Shown here: positions 48,558-62,754 of the stretch, in pieces | Layout: every line of letters begins with the position of its first letter | Numbering within the stretch: position 1 is the stretch's first letter | Made by a program: the position numbers and the translations under genes | Assembly: GCA_963565915.1 (NCBI GenBank) | Contig: OY751491.1 | Span: 2,108,001 to 2,172,000 of the forward strand | Source: Entoloma clypeatum | Lineage: Eukaryota; Basidiomycota; Agaricomycetes; Agaricales; Entolomataceae | Length of the DNA: 64,000 nucleotides | Direction of reading: 5' to 3' | Notes under the pieces: generated by a model | Told to the model about the DNA's origin: nothing | What the model saw: the letters and a program-made list of their open reading frames with translations, nothing else | Database searches by the model: none

Positions 48558-48583
48558 GTGCTGGTGCCACCACTTGGGCCTGA

Positions 48584-51017
<2,434 letters not shown>

Positions 51018-51632
51018 CGGATGTCATGCGCGTGCTGGGGCGGGAACGGACTCTCGCTCGGTTGTTGGCAAGGCAAGTTGAATGAGATGTGTTCGCCTCG
51101 CGATGCGGTGTATAGGGCCCGATGTACTACAGTAATTGGATGTCCAGAATCGATTCAGGAGGTCAGAATCTTGTCTACTGCGACAGAGATTTATCTACCA
51201 GACTGTTCAACGATGAACAAGTAATTGGGAGTAGGGTGCCTGCGTTTGAAGAATTGTTGACGACGATGTATTATGGACGAGACTAGTATGAAATACTTGC
51301 ATATCTACTGGAAAATAAGCCACAGCCACCTGGTCATCGACCACCACGATCATCCAGTAAAAAGGTCAAGTTGCACCCAACCGTGCGTCTGTGCTCGGGC
51401 TACTCAAATTTAGTGTGAGTCTTAATGATCCAGTATCATCTTCGGAATCTCCTCGTATCTGCTCTGCTTGGCAACATTATGGATCTTGCCAGTCCCCGCA
51501 TCGCAATTCAATCAGGCTGGTTCCTTTAGGCCTAGGATTTCAACTCGTCCGGGTCACAACGTTCTGGATGAGAAAACTAAAACCTGCTCTGTATTAGTAT
51601 TTCGACGACACCAGAAGGTATTCATCGACCCT
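51018..51632. other. intergenic region, nothing recognised
   Basis: About 615 bp between the synthetase stop and the F-box gene start. It contains no recognisable gene or repeat. Confidence 0.4.
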
Positions 51633-53406
51633 ATGGGCATGACTGGTATGTGAAATCGTCGTTTTTTTTTCGTGGTATAAAGGAATTTTTGTAGCGGATT
51701 ACGCCAGCGTGTCGGCCTTCAGTCCCTCAGAGGCTAGGAATGCCGCATACGCATGTATCCAGGAAGAACTCGAGGGGTTCGAAGCAGCCATACTCGCCCT
51801 GAAAGCTCGACACAACAGCCTAAGCCTCATCTCCCGGCTTCCACTCGAGATCCTCGCACGGATATTCGAGCTTCTTGCGCATGGAAAATCTCACACCCTC
51901 ACTCTGATCAAGGCGACCCAAGTTTGTTCGCAGTGGCGTCAGATCGCATTCTCCTTACCCTCCCTCTGGAGTCATATCCCATGCACGTCTGATCCTCGCT
52001 GGGCAATGGAGCTGTTGAAGCGTTCAAAAAAGGCGCCGATAACGGTTGAGGGACGTTTCGACTACAGGTCTGCGTCGAACGATGCGACTACAGCAGCTTT
52101 AGAGCAATTGCCCCGGATCCAGGAACTCTCGTTAGCCTTTGGCCTCGGAACGTTAGTCCAGGACTCGGAGATCGTTTCACACCTTGTTAAACCCGCCCCT
52201 CTTCTCCATACGTTGAATATCACTTTTGCTGGTCACAGCTCAGGTATCGTGCTCACAGACACCCTCTTCGCAGGACCGGGAGGAGCGCCGCGCTTACGTC
52301 GGATCGCCCTGATGCGCTGCAATATCTCATGGAAAGCGGCTTTCCTACGCACTCTGACTGATCTCAAGATTTCTGGACTCTCAAGTGCATTTCAAGTATC
52401 GACGAGCCAGCTCATATCTGTTCTCGTTGACATACCTCAGCTCAAGAGCATCCACCTCACTTCAGTAATCGCTCCCTCTCCTGACGGTGGCGTTCTTGGC
52501 CTTGACACTCCTCGTCATTATCTTTCAGAAAGCTCTGCCAACCTCCCTTTGCTCAACGATATCCATCTTGAGGCGGATCTGGCAAGTTGCCTTGCATTCT
52601 TCACCAACGTCACCTATCCAAAGACGGCTATTGTCGGTGTCCAGTGCAAGAGTCCCACAAGTAACAGCATCGCACCATCCCTTCGTGATTTGGTTACTAT
52701 CATCCACCGCAAGAATGCAGTTCCCATTACTTCCCTTGACGTCGGGAAATCTTTCCACAACCCAATAGTGCTTCGGGGACGGGATGCACAGGATATCGAG
52801 CGAATCGGCGTTAACTTTTCATACACGTCTGTTCAACGTTCTGAACTGCATCCTCTCCCTTTCAACTGGAAGGCGCTCGAGCTGCAGCATCTGAGATTTT
52901 TCGAAATAAACGATGTCGAAATTTCACAATCAGCTTGGATGAGCCCCTTTGGGAAGATGAAGACCCTCGAGAAAATCACGATTGAGGGATATGGAAAGGG
53001 ATTGATAGCTGCACTTTCTAGTGGAATATCGTTTCCAAAACCATTGGTAGACGGTCAAAAGAACTCGCCGGGAAGGCTGAAATTCAGAGCCTTACGGTCC
53101 TTATGCATTCACGACTGTAATTTCTCCGGTCACACCGAAACATTGCTATCGTGTTTCAGAGAACGGCAAAGACGGGGCTTGACTCTAGAAAGATTATATC
53201 TGCATGGCTCTGGTCTCTGGAGTGTAGACCTTGGCCGGTTGAAGGCCCTCATCAAGCACGTTACATATGAGAATGACCATGATGAAGAAGACGATGACGA
53301 TGACGACGATGACGATGACGACGACGATAACGAGCACGACTGGCTTGACCATTATCGTTACGGGGATGACGATGACGATGAGGATTTCTCGGATAGTTAC
53401 TACTAA
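51633..53406 (+). CDS. F-box protein with acidic C-terminal tail
   Basis: Exon 51633-51645 (MGMT) joins exon 51695-53406 over a 49-nt intron, 574 residues. After a helical lead-in (AACIQEELEGFEAAIL-like) comes the F-box SRLPLEILARIFELLAHG, continuing to CSQWRQIAFSLPSLWSHI, the Skp1-binding motif of SCF ubiquitin ligases. The rest has leucine-rich-type segments (LHTLNITF, LRRIALMRC, LTDLKISGL, IPQLKSIHL) as in the large mushroom F-box family. The C-terminus ends in a long run of Asp and Glu encoded by GAT/GAC/GAA triplets. The protein's substrate is unknown. Members of this family are often multicopy and fast-evolving. Confidence 0.88.
53280..53390 (+). repeat. GAY-rich trinucleotide tract encoding poly-Asp
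   Basis: Imperfect GAT/GAC/GAA runs at about 53280-53335 and 53364-53384 inside the F-box gene. Likely variable in length between strains without breaking the frame. Confidence 0.7.
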
Positions 53407-53763
53407 ATATGTCATCATCCATGTTGCCAGAGCATTGGGTTTTCCATGCATTAAATAAAAGATCAGGGCTCAGCTTTCCAGTTGATCAATCATTCGATGT
53501 TGTAACCGAAGTCCAGATTTCAAGCAGCGGAGACAACGCCGCTTCTGCCTAAAAAAGTTGTGTTGAATCGAGGTTTGACAGGTGGGCGACCGGGCGAGGT
53601 CACCGCGTATGGGACCACAAACACGCATTTGAGCTCACATCGCACTGAATGGTAGTGAGCATACCACTAAACTGAAGACATGCCGGACAGATGGCTGAAA
53701 TTTCGACCATGGACAATAAGAGTACAAATTTTGTTCCGACTACATGTTTTGAACTTGAACCAG
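53407..53763. other. convergent intergenic gap
   Basis: About 360 bp between the F-box and aminopeptidase stop codons; nothing recognised. Confidence 0.4.
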
Positions 53764-56700
53764 CTACTTTGACCTTGCCTTGAACCATCCCGCGAGATCA
53801 TCTGAAGAACGCTACAGTATCCGTCGTCAGAAGCGAACATCCCTCGTCATCACTTACTACATACCTTGATGTACTCAGCCTTGGCCCGGATTCCATCCAA
53901 CACTTGGGCAAGCGACAAAGAGTATTTCGAAGTATCTTTGTCCTTGATTGGACACATTAAAAAACGACGTCCACTTCGCACAACATGCCTGTGCCTACCT
54001 TGAAGTATTCAACAACCTCTTTGCTATCTTTCTCCGTGGAGAAATAGCCCATGGACATCTGTATGAGATAGGTTAAAGAAGATGACGTGGGTAAACATAT
54101 TCCACTTGCTTCAACGAGGTATTTGAGCATGAAGTTTCCTTCGAACCGTTTGTATAGCTATCACATCAAGTCAGGCGGGGGGCCAATCTCAGCCGAAATA
54201 TTCCGACTGACCACGTCATATTCACTCTTGAAATATTGAGCCAATGGCCTTCTTGCCTTGAAGTTGTTCCCGAGACCGCGGAAGAAGTAGATGACGTCTT
54301 GGTCCCTTGACTTGTTGGTGACAAAGCCAAAGGTCTCCTTCAGCAACGCCAAATCTTCTGTCGCACCCATGCCCTGTCTATGGGACGTGTGTCAATACCA
54401 CTATCATTACTCGTGCTCGGTGAAAGGTACGAACATAGCAGCGGTACGGCTGGTTGGGGTCTTGGGCTTGTCATGGATCCGCACGATGGCATCATACTCT
54501 TCCCTCCCTCCATGCCTGACAGCCTGCAGAAGACAACAGGGGTCAGCAATGTAACAAATACCAAGTGGATTGATATTCCAGCATACCACAGTGAAGATGA
54601 CACGTTGCAAGTCTGCTGGGATCTTCGAATCATCGCCAGTCGTCATGAAATACGCGAAGCGACTCTGCAATTCCTTGATGACCCTTGGGGGGAGAAAAGC
54701 AATCAGTTATTGCGCTTCAAGGTTGGGAAGCGAGTAAGCCCAGATCCTGCCCCAGTCCGAGTGTGGGATGAATGGAATAACAGGAAATCACGCATATGCG
54801 ATAGCGAAAGCGCAAAGCAAACGCTAACGTACCCTTCATCTCTTGCAGCCGCAGCTTGTGTGACCGCCAACGTTCGCAACAGCGACGTGTCAGCGGAGTC
54901 TGCATCAGAATAGTCATAACCCAATTGTTGCACCAATGGAACGAAGAGTTCCTGTTTCAGAAGGACATCAGTCAAACTTGTCATCTCCCGATCGTCGAGC
55001 GTACCCTTCGGAATGCATTCAATTGATCCACAAGCTCTGGATGTTCCCACCAGATCGACACCAATCCACTGAGATTCTCTGCAATTCCAGACCAGACCAG
55101 ATCTAGATCATAAGACTGTGAGAGTCGTGATCACAGGAATAACGAATACGATCCTCACATTCTTTTTCCCCTTTCAGGACATCTACAAGTGTCAATGCAC
55201 TGCTCAGCTTCGCAAGACCTGCCTTGGACAACGCCATCGCGTCATGCACAAGGCCGATTCGGTCATTAAGAGAGAAGATGCTCTGGCCCTCAGGTTTAGC
55301 TGCTTCCTCCGCGATCTTGGCAAGACGCTCAGGTGTGTACAACACACGATCTAGGATGAAACCAAAGGTTTGATGTCGCCTCGATAGAAGAAAAACCTCT
55401 TACAAACACCAGTTGTACCAGCATTGAGCTTGAAGGGTTTGCTAACATCAAGCTCGAGAGCCTTTTCACGCTCCTGCAGAATAGCTTTCTTGTCGTGAAC
55501 AGTTTTACCATCCTGGTCAACAGACAGTATGCTCAGCGGGACATTCCTGTGTTCGAAACAAGAAGTCATCAGAATGGTGACTATGAAAGCAGTTCCTTAC
55601 CAGATGGTTTGGTTATCCTTCTCTTCTGCACGGCCCGTTTCAAGGAAGCGATCCTGGCGAACGTGGATTCCAGTTGAGGTTTCAGTGACAGTCAAGACTG
55701 GAAAGCCAATCTAAGCCGGTGGAGTCATGAAAATGGGTCATAAATAACGAGATTTGATTGTACCTTCGAAATCCAGTTATCCATTAACTTGATGATATCA
55801 ACACCTAATGTTGTGGGTCGAGACGTGGGTATATAACTCTCTTCATGTTCTGACATCCTGACGTACCGGTTGCTTGTCCAATACCATCCCAGAGATCGTT
55901 GGTAACACTGTTGCCGTATAGTTTGTTTTTGAGATATATGGATACACCCTTCAAAAACAGATCTTCGCCGACGTAGTTGGATAACATGCGCAAGACTAAA
56001 CGTAAAGCTACTTGAGTGTGTAACTTGGAAGGAAGGCAGGCAATTTGACCTGATGCGGCCTTGGAGTAGGATAGACTGTCGAAGATCTTTAACACTTATC
56101 AGAATGCTTCGCTGACGAACTGAAGACGGAAAGTTTACTTGATTGATATGGTTTGCATCAGGGCATTCGACCTCGATGGGATGGGACGAGAGCTTCGCAT
56201 CCAGACTGAGAGCCCTGTTAAGATGATCTGAGATGAACTCCGAGTCCACCTTCCACTCAGGGAATACTCTGATCAAAAGATGAGAACCCGGTCTAAACCC
56301 AGGAATAGGACGACTTGCTTATCTGGAGCTGATTATCAGCAAAATAGAGGTCACAAAGAGAGTTATGAATTATTACCTGCTATGATGACTTCGCCCATCT
56401 TGGGAAGGTGTGTAAGTAAGCTAGAGAAAGCATAGCGGAAGAACAAACCAAGGTCGCAAAGCCTGCTTCATGTTAATGTCATCATGCGCATGGATGTGAT
56501 TGACTACACCGACCTTCATTCAGATAAAGGTAGTTCCACCATTCCATCGTTGTGATGTTACCGAACCTAAAAATTGTCAAGGCCAGTTATGATTCATTGA
56601 AGATATCGACATTACCACATATGGGCCACTTCGTGGCTTTGAGTGCCAGCGATATTCTTTTTGGCCTGGAGATCTGCTTTCGCGGGATCAAGCAAAAATG

Positions 56701-57991
56701 CACTGGTTCGACCGGTGATCAAGCCCCAATTCTCCATTGCACCTGTGATAGAAGTATATAAAAAAGGGTCTATAGGCATAGGCAATCAATTCACCTGCGT
56801 CGAAATCGCTGGCCTAGGACACCAATGAGACCAGATAATTTTTCACTTGCAATTAATTGACTTACAACGAGAGTGTCGAGCTTTGGAAGAGGATATGCGA
56901 CGTCGAAAACTTTCTCGTACAACGGAAGGACAGCTGCCTTGACGTCCAATGCAAACTGTGCCTGATGGATATTGTCGGCGGTAGCTGGAATTGCATAACT
57001 ACGTTAAGGGTTTGAAGGAGGAAGGGATGTCACGAACCATAGATACGCAGCGGAAGGGTTTTCCCACTCAGTGGCAGGACCACGGAACTTTCCAAATATT
57101 TGAAATGACCGTTGGCATATGCGACTATGTAAGACGACATCGGAGGAGTGGTCTCAAACCGAGTAATCTTCCATTTGCTTTCTTCATTTTTCAAGGGCGA
57201 TAGTAGCTTAGCCAGCGCAGCACTTTCGTTCGGCGTTGGTGTCTCTGCCGAGTAAACTTCCTCCGAAATGGCTGGCATGTTGCTCAGGTTGACGGTATCT
57301 TCACGTGAAATCAAAGTTACAGCAAACGTTGCTTTGAGAAGAGGTTCGTCCCAGCAAGGGAAGGCACGACGTGCCGCAGTCGGCTAAACGACAGACGAAA
57401 GTTGAGGCAAAGCCACTATACCGGGTAGTAGCGAGGAACTTGCCTCGAATTGAGTCAAAGCATAGTACTTTTGCTTGCCGTCGACTTCATAGGATGACTT
57501 GTAATATCCAGTCATACTTCCTGTCAGCTTTCCCGAGAAAGCAACGCGCAGCTCAGCTTTCGAACCAGCAGGAAGGGCTGTGGGAAGCTGATACGTGGCC
57601 CGTTCCGAAGTCCTGTTAAATGACGCCTCAGCCAACTCTTCTTCGACTTTTAAGGCATCGGAGTAAAGCGTCCTATGTGAACGGCAGAGGCATTGATTAT
57701 GGTCAAACAAATCAGTAGAACAGTGGGACATACGCATTGCCAAGTTGAAGATCAGATGTGTTGAGCGAGATCGAAGGGGTCGTTTTGTTGACGTCCAGAC
57801 TGAGGTAACATAAAATCCGTGATTGAAGATAAGTGCCAACACGATAGGGCGCACCTAATCTTTACGAATCCCTCGAACTCGAGCTTTTCCAGGTCAGTCT
57901 TCACAGTGAGGTCATAATGCGTAGGCTTGACATTGGTAGGGAGACGGTAATCGTCCTCTGCTTTTGGCGCCGGAGTCGAGAACGTAGACAT
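53764..57991 (-). CDS. M1-family aminopeptidase (puromycin-sensitive/Ape2 type)
   Basis: Zinc gluzincin that trims N-terminal residues from peptides. Start MSTFSTPAPKAEDDYRLP, then PTHYDLTVKTDLEKLEFEG. The exopeptidase motif GAMENWGLITGR lies at about 56715-56743. The zinc site HEVAHMWFGN (HExxH, about 56605-56635) continues with YLYLNEG, which supplies the third ligand. PTAARRAFPCWDEP and TMPxS-like NLSNMPAISEE precede it. The C-terminal ERAP-like helical part ends in DLAGWFKARSK. At least fifteen short introns break the gene, and all key motifs are rejoined by GT-AG splicing. The upstream frame is open for about 90 more codons, rich in Arg and Ser. Peptide catabolism in the cytosol is inferred. 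Confidence 0.92.
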
Positions 57992-59845
57992 CTCTGGGAT
58001 GGTGGAATGGTAACGGGGACGCGATTTGGATGATAAGGAGAAGAATCGATCTCGTGGTCGTTTGCTGGTGACCTTATGGTGCCATGGCGTTTGGATCCGA
58101 GTCGGCGACGAATTGGTGCTGATGCTCCGGAAGGCGCGTCCACTGAGTTCACGACGAACTTCTAGGTGCCGGAAAACGCGTAAACCGCTCTGGCTCAGTC
58201 CATTAATCCATGGTCGCGCTGGCAGCACATGGAGAGTCAAGAACATGAAGTTTATGTACTCAGGGCCATTCCCAGGAGAACAAATATGATGAACCACGAC
58301 GACATGTTTTGAATCAGAATGGAGGCATTGGCCGTTTTCAAAAGTATTCTTTGGAAATATCATTCTGATGAACGACGTCGAGAGCACCAACTTGACTGTC
58401 ATCCGAACGGCCTCCAGTTTTGCTGACTCGGAGGACATTGATACTCTCAACCCACTGTATGCTAATACAATGTTATACAGCAACCCTGCTAATAGATTCT
58501 CGCAGTCGCATTGAAAGCCTATAATACAAGGATCTTTATATTGGAAACCCGAAGCAAGGCGTTTTCGAAACCGACGAAGAAAGCGTGGGTCGGGACAACT
58601 TGAACGTCATCCATCTTGTTCATGTTCTGGGTGGCGAACGCATGCGCCCCGAGTACAACGCAATTGCCTCGAAACCTTGGACTTTGCCCCAGGATGGTCG
58701 TCATTGATATCAATTATATTATGGGCTTCGTCGGAACTGGATTTCCGCCTGAATCCATTGCGCCCCCCCCCCCCCACCGGTCATCCTGAAGCCCATTATA
58801 CATCGTCGAGGGCCTAGCTAAATCCAGAGTATGGCCTCGTAATTTCTGAGGTTGACTTTCCTCATTCAATGAACCTTCTAGAAAGTGTTGGCGAAGGCCG
58901 GATACGCGGCGGAAGAAGATAATCCAGGACGTAATTCGGTTGAGTACTGTATCATTTCGAGTCTGGAGGATTCGCTTTACAATCCGACGGCTGCAATCGC
59001 CGTCCTCAGGCAAGCGAATCGTTTGATGTCTTCGAGACCGCTGATATCTGCCACCCCATGAACAACCGGACCGTGTCGGACCAGTGTTTGACAAGGAGGT
59101 AAGAATCCTTGCGAATCTGCCCGCGTTGGCGCCCTGACAGTGGTCGTCGAGGAGAAAATCTGCCCGCGTTCCCTGTTCTCTCGAACCGCCGATTGATGAC
59201 ATTTAGAAGCCATATGTTATACTTAGTTCCGGAAGCCTGGAATACTGTGAACTCACGGGGCACCGCAACAGTCATATAAACATAACTAAGATCCTACCAT
59301 AAGTCGTCATCGTTTTTACTCATGGAATGCCAAGACTCCTTATATCCTACTTTGATTATCGCTTGATGTCGAAGGAGCGGATTGTGACTATCAAATGGTT
59401 GCGAAAAAGGCTTTTGGGAGGAATGGCAAAATTGTGCATACTGCGACTTAGGCTTTTCTGCATCGGTCTTTTACGCCCCATATCTACTGTCTCTATACTC
59501 GTGTAATATATATCAGGTAGTATATGATCTAGTCATTGATGTACTTATCATTTCAATCATCGGTATTACTTACAGATCTATGGAAAGATCTAGAGGTCAT
59601 TCGTTGACTGGCCCACCAACCAGTGACGGTATGTCGTTAGCCGACGATCCAAGTAAGTTGGGAATCAGTGCCACCTACAGTCGCGCCAGCTTTCATCCGG
59701 AAGACGTGCTGGAGGCAACGAACGGAATGTTTAAGCCTCGTAAAATGCATGATTTCGCATCTCGTATCAGAATCCCATAATCATGGAATGCATAGGCACC
59801 CGCATGGGCTAATTCCCTAACAGAAATCCGCCACCTAAGTGTTCT
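57992..59845. other. intergenic region with possible aminopeptidase 5' extension
   Basis: The minus-strand frame continues from the aminopeptidase start to about 58254 with an Arg/Ser-rich sequence that could be an N-terminal extension. A run of 13 C lies at 58763-58775. A small plus-strand frame (59580-59780) is not recognised. Otherwise nothing seen. Confidence 0.4.
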
Positions 59846-62147
59846 TCAAGCAGAAGCAGCCAACCCACTCCTCGCCCTCTCGACCCGTCTCCTATTCTTC
59901 GCCACAACCTCAGCACCCATTGCATCACCCCCCTCCAGCCCCACCGCCCCCACATCCGCACCAAGCGCATAACTCAACGCCCTCTCCCACTGCCGCAAAA
60001 CCAACGCCATCTCAGCCGCGTTCCCTAAACAAAGCACCATCTCCTTCCTCACCCCCTTCACCAACTCTCCCCCATACGTCCCCTCCGTGCGCACATCAAA
60101 CTCCACCACAGCCGCAGCAAGCTCCGCCGCAGACGAGTACGCGAACCCGGCATAGTCCGGCTCCTGCACGCGGCGCAGGCGGTCGTGCCCCGTCTCGCGC
60201 CTTGCAGTGACGCGCTTGACGGCGAGCGGAATCACACGCCGCAGCGCCTCGCTGCTTACGATTTGCTTCACTTGGCTCAGTGTCACGGATGACGATGTCC
60301 CCTCCGGGAGCTTCTTCCATTTCTCAATGTCAGCTGGAGACACGCCGCGCCCGGCCAGCGCAGCAAGGAGGCGGAAGAATGCTGTCGGCCCCAGCACGGC
60401 CTCATCAGCGATCTGCACAGGTGGGTCGACCCTGTCCCCGGTAAAGTTTGTATAGAAGGGAGAGCGGAACGACTCGGTGCTGCGTTCGACGCACACATAT
60501 GTCTCTCTCTCTGAAGAACATTGTTCCAATTTTTTGATGTTCCGACAGCCAGCGCTCCCGATGGGAAGGAGCGAGACGAGGTCAGCGGTAGGGATATTAC
60601 ATTCGTCGGCGAGATGGGTGAGCGTTGCGATGATACGGAAAATGCAAATGCGGGATATGCCTGGGAACTTACGGCGTCAGTCAAAAGGGAAGGCGGGGAG
60701 TTGCTTGGTTTACCTCGATATTCGAATAGAGAGAGGAACTGTTCCTGGTCTGGAGCAACTTGAGCATGATATTTCAAAGGTTCCTTGATCAGTCTTGAGG
60801 ACAACGTCAAGAAATGCTAGGAAGAAAATAATGGGGAAAATGTGTACTTTCTGAGATCTTGCCATTTTTCGTTGATAAGCATTGTCCAGATGGCAATGAT
60901 CATTTCAACCCACTTTGTGCGAGATGTAAGAATATTTACGCTCTTGAGAAGACCTTTCCACTGGTCATCATCCTCTTTCGGAAGAAGACCGTTCGGTGAG
61001 GTACGAACTCCTGGAACTGAAGTGGTAGGTGCACGGAATACCTGCGTGATAGCTTCGGCTGCAATCGAACTGACTTCCGATTCAGGGTACCATGGGGTGC
61101 GCCGCAGGGCGGCACATCTGAATAAGGGGTCAAGGAGCTGCGGGTTATGTGCCAAGACCTCAGATATAAATTCGGGAGAGGGTGGAGGGGAACGACAGAA
61201 TAAACCATGGATCGTCCACATCGCCATCTCTTGAGCCATTGCGTAAAATCGTGGGGCATACTGGGCGCCTCGAGTCATTGTCATCTGAAAGACGTATCAG
61301 GACAACTAAGGATTTCGCGAGAGTGGTCGAGGCGCATACATGGCGGTTGCCGAAGGCCATGGAGATTTGCCAAGTCGTGCCTGGGCTTCCCATCTGTTCA
61401 ACAAAGAACGCTGGCCCACCGAGAGTGTATTCACACATTATTGTCGTGATTTTGGAGGTTTCTTGGCTGGATATATAATCGCCGAGGAAACCGTCTGCTG
61501 CAAGGGCGCGAAATACTTGAAGGCCATTCTGGCGATGGATGCAGAAAGGGTGGCTGGAAACTTTCTGATACGAGTGACGGTTATTCCCTGTGAATGACGG
61601 AGTACTCACATCCAAGCAGACATCCAACACGTCGTATTTGAGCAAGTCCATGGTAAGATCGCGCCGCTCTTTCACCGTCCCGGATCGAAGTAGATGGCAG
61701 ATGCACTCGGTGGCCCGATAGGCGGATCTCACGTACGCCTCGCTGGAACGCGTCGTTCGCGTCAGCGTCATCATTGTTTTGATGATGCCTGCCTTGACGG
61801 CGGCTTGTCCGAAAGCGTTAAATCCGCCGCGACCTCTCTGGCGTACGAGTGCTTCACCAAACCTTTGGTGCAATGCGGTCTGTATAAGGTGTCCGAGTTT
61901 TATTATGCGTAGAAGGAAGAGCATCACATACCATACAAGTGAGCAAGAGGTCCTCGTCCACGTTGGGGTTCAAAATGGTTGCGAAGATGGCGGCCAAGAC
62001 ATCTGGCAAATGGGTTGGGCCAGAGGTGAGAAGAGGGTAGATGTTTTGCTCTGTGATCCTCATGGTGTGGAGTACTCCGGGACGATGCAGGGCCGCTTCA
62101 AGTCGCTTTGGCGATCGTGTCGGTGTTTTTTGTGACCTCGTTCCCAT
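59846..62147 (-). CDS. large protein of unknown function with C-terminal TPR-like helices
   Basis: From ATG 62147 the minus strand gives RITEQNIYPLLTSGPTHLPD and VLAAIFATILNPNVDEDLLL, then helical segments (ALVRQRGRGGFNAFGQAAV, SAYRATECICHLLRSG) suggesting an all-alpha repeat fold. Internal exons include FYAMAQEMAMWTIHGLFCR, SEVLAHNPQLLDPLFRCAAL and WKGLLKSVNILTSRTKWV. The last exon (59846-60455) has NAAEMALVLRQWERALSYAL and a closing KNRRRVERARSGL, a pattern seen at the end of TPR arrays. About seven short introns. I do not recognise the family; a MYND or SET neighbour domain was looked for and not seen. Cytosolic location is likely because no signal or membrane segment is visible. Confidence 0.7.
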
Positions 62148-62538
62148 TCATTCCGCTTTTCGAGACGGACAACGGCAACACTAACACCCCATGCCAGATG
62201 TCCATCTTCTCATATTTAACATGAATCACAAGAACAAGACGCTACATGCATACGAACAAACTCGGACTCCCAGGGTAACGCCCATAGCACACTGGGGCCC
62301 GAAACCCCAGGCTCGGAAGTGGCAACGATGGATCTGAGGGCAGGTATGTGCATGGCAAGGGAAAATCAACTTGAAGAATGCTTTGGAAATTCTCCATTCT
62401 TATTCAAACGCCAGAAGTCGGCGCTGGGTTCGGAGACCTTCGCAGTCCACCCGGTACCGTCATTTGGCATAAAAGAAGGATGCTAAGGCGTTCGTCGCCT
62501 GTTACCCCAGTCGATCGATATCAACAGACGATCCCGCT
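62148..62538. other. divergent promoter region with repeat copy A
   Basis: Contains the segment 62278-62415 that is repeated at 63710-63887, and a TATA-like CATAAAAGA at about 62470, 69 bp upstream of the small secreted protein. Confidence 0.5.
62278..62415 (+). repeat. upstream repeat of the small secreted protein gene, copy A
   Basis: Shares CCCATAGCACA, GGAAGTGG.AACG, GATGGATCTGAGG, CAGGTATG and AATGCT.TGGAAA in the same order as 63710-63887. It lies directly upstream of the small secreted protein gene. Confidence 0.7.
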
Positions 62539-62754
62539 ATGCACTTCTCCCGTATTCTGATCCTTTCCATCCCTCTATGCGTTGTGAACACCTTCCCATT
62601 GACGTCATCACTTCCGGCGGTATTGAAAGAGAAGTGCGCCAAACCGGGAGTTTCTTGCAAATATCTGGATCAGAGCATTAATAAATGCGTCTGGGGATGT
62701 TGCTTCATCTCTGGGCCTGACCCCAAGCCGTTCTCGACTCGGAAGTGCAAGTGA
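62539..62754 (+). CDS. small secreted cysteine-rich protein
   Basis: A 71-residue single-exon protein. The first 18-20 residues are a signal peptide (FSRILILSIPLCVVNTFPL). The mature part has six cysteines with spacing C-x6-C-x9-C-x3-CC-x14-C, which could form three disulfides. It is lysine-rich and ends in STRKCK. No known domain is recognised. The size and Cys content fit the broad class of fungal small secreted proteins, which includes candidate effectors and defensin-like peptides; no function is assigned. A TATA-like box lies about 70 bp upstream. Confidence 0.7.
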   Translation: MHFSRILILSIPLCVVNTFPLTSSLPAVLKEKCAKPGVSCKYLDQSINKCVWGCCFISGPDPKPFSTRKCK

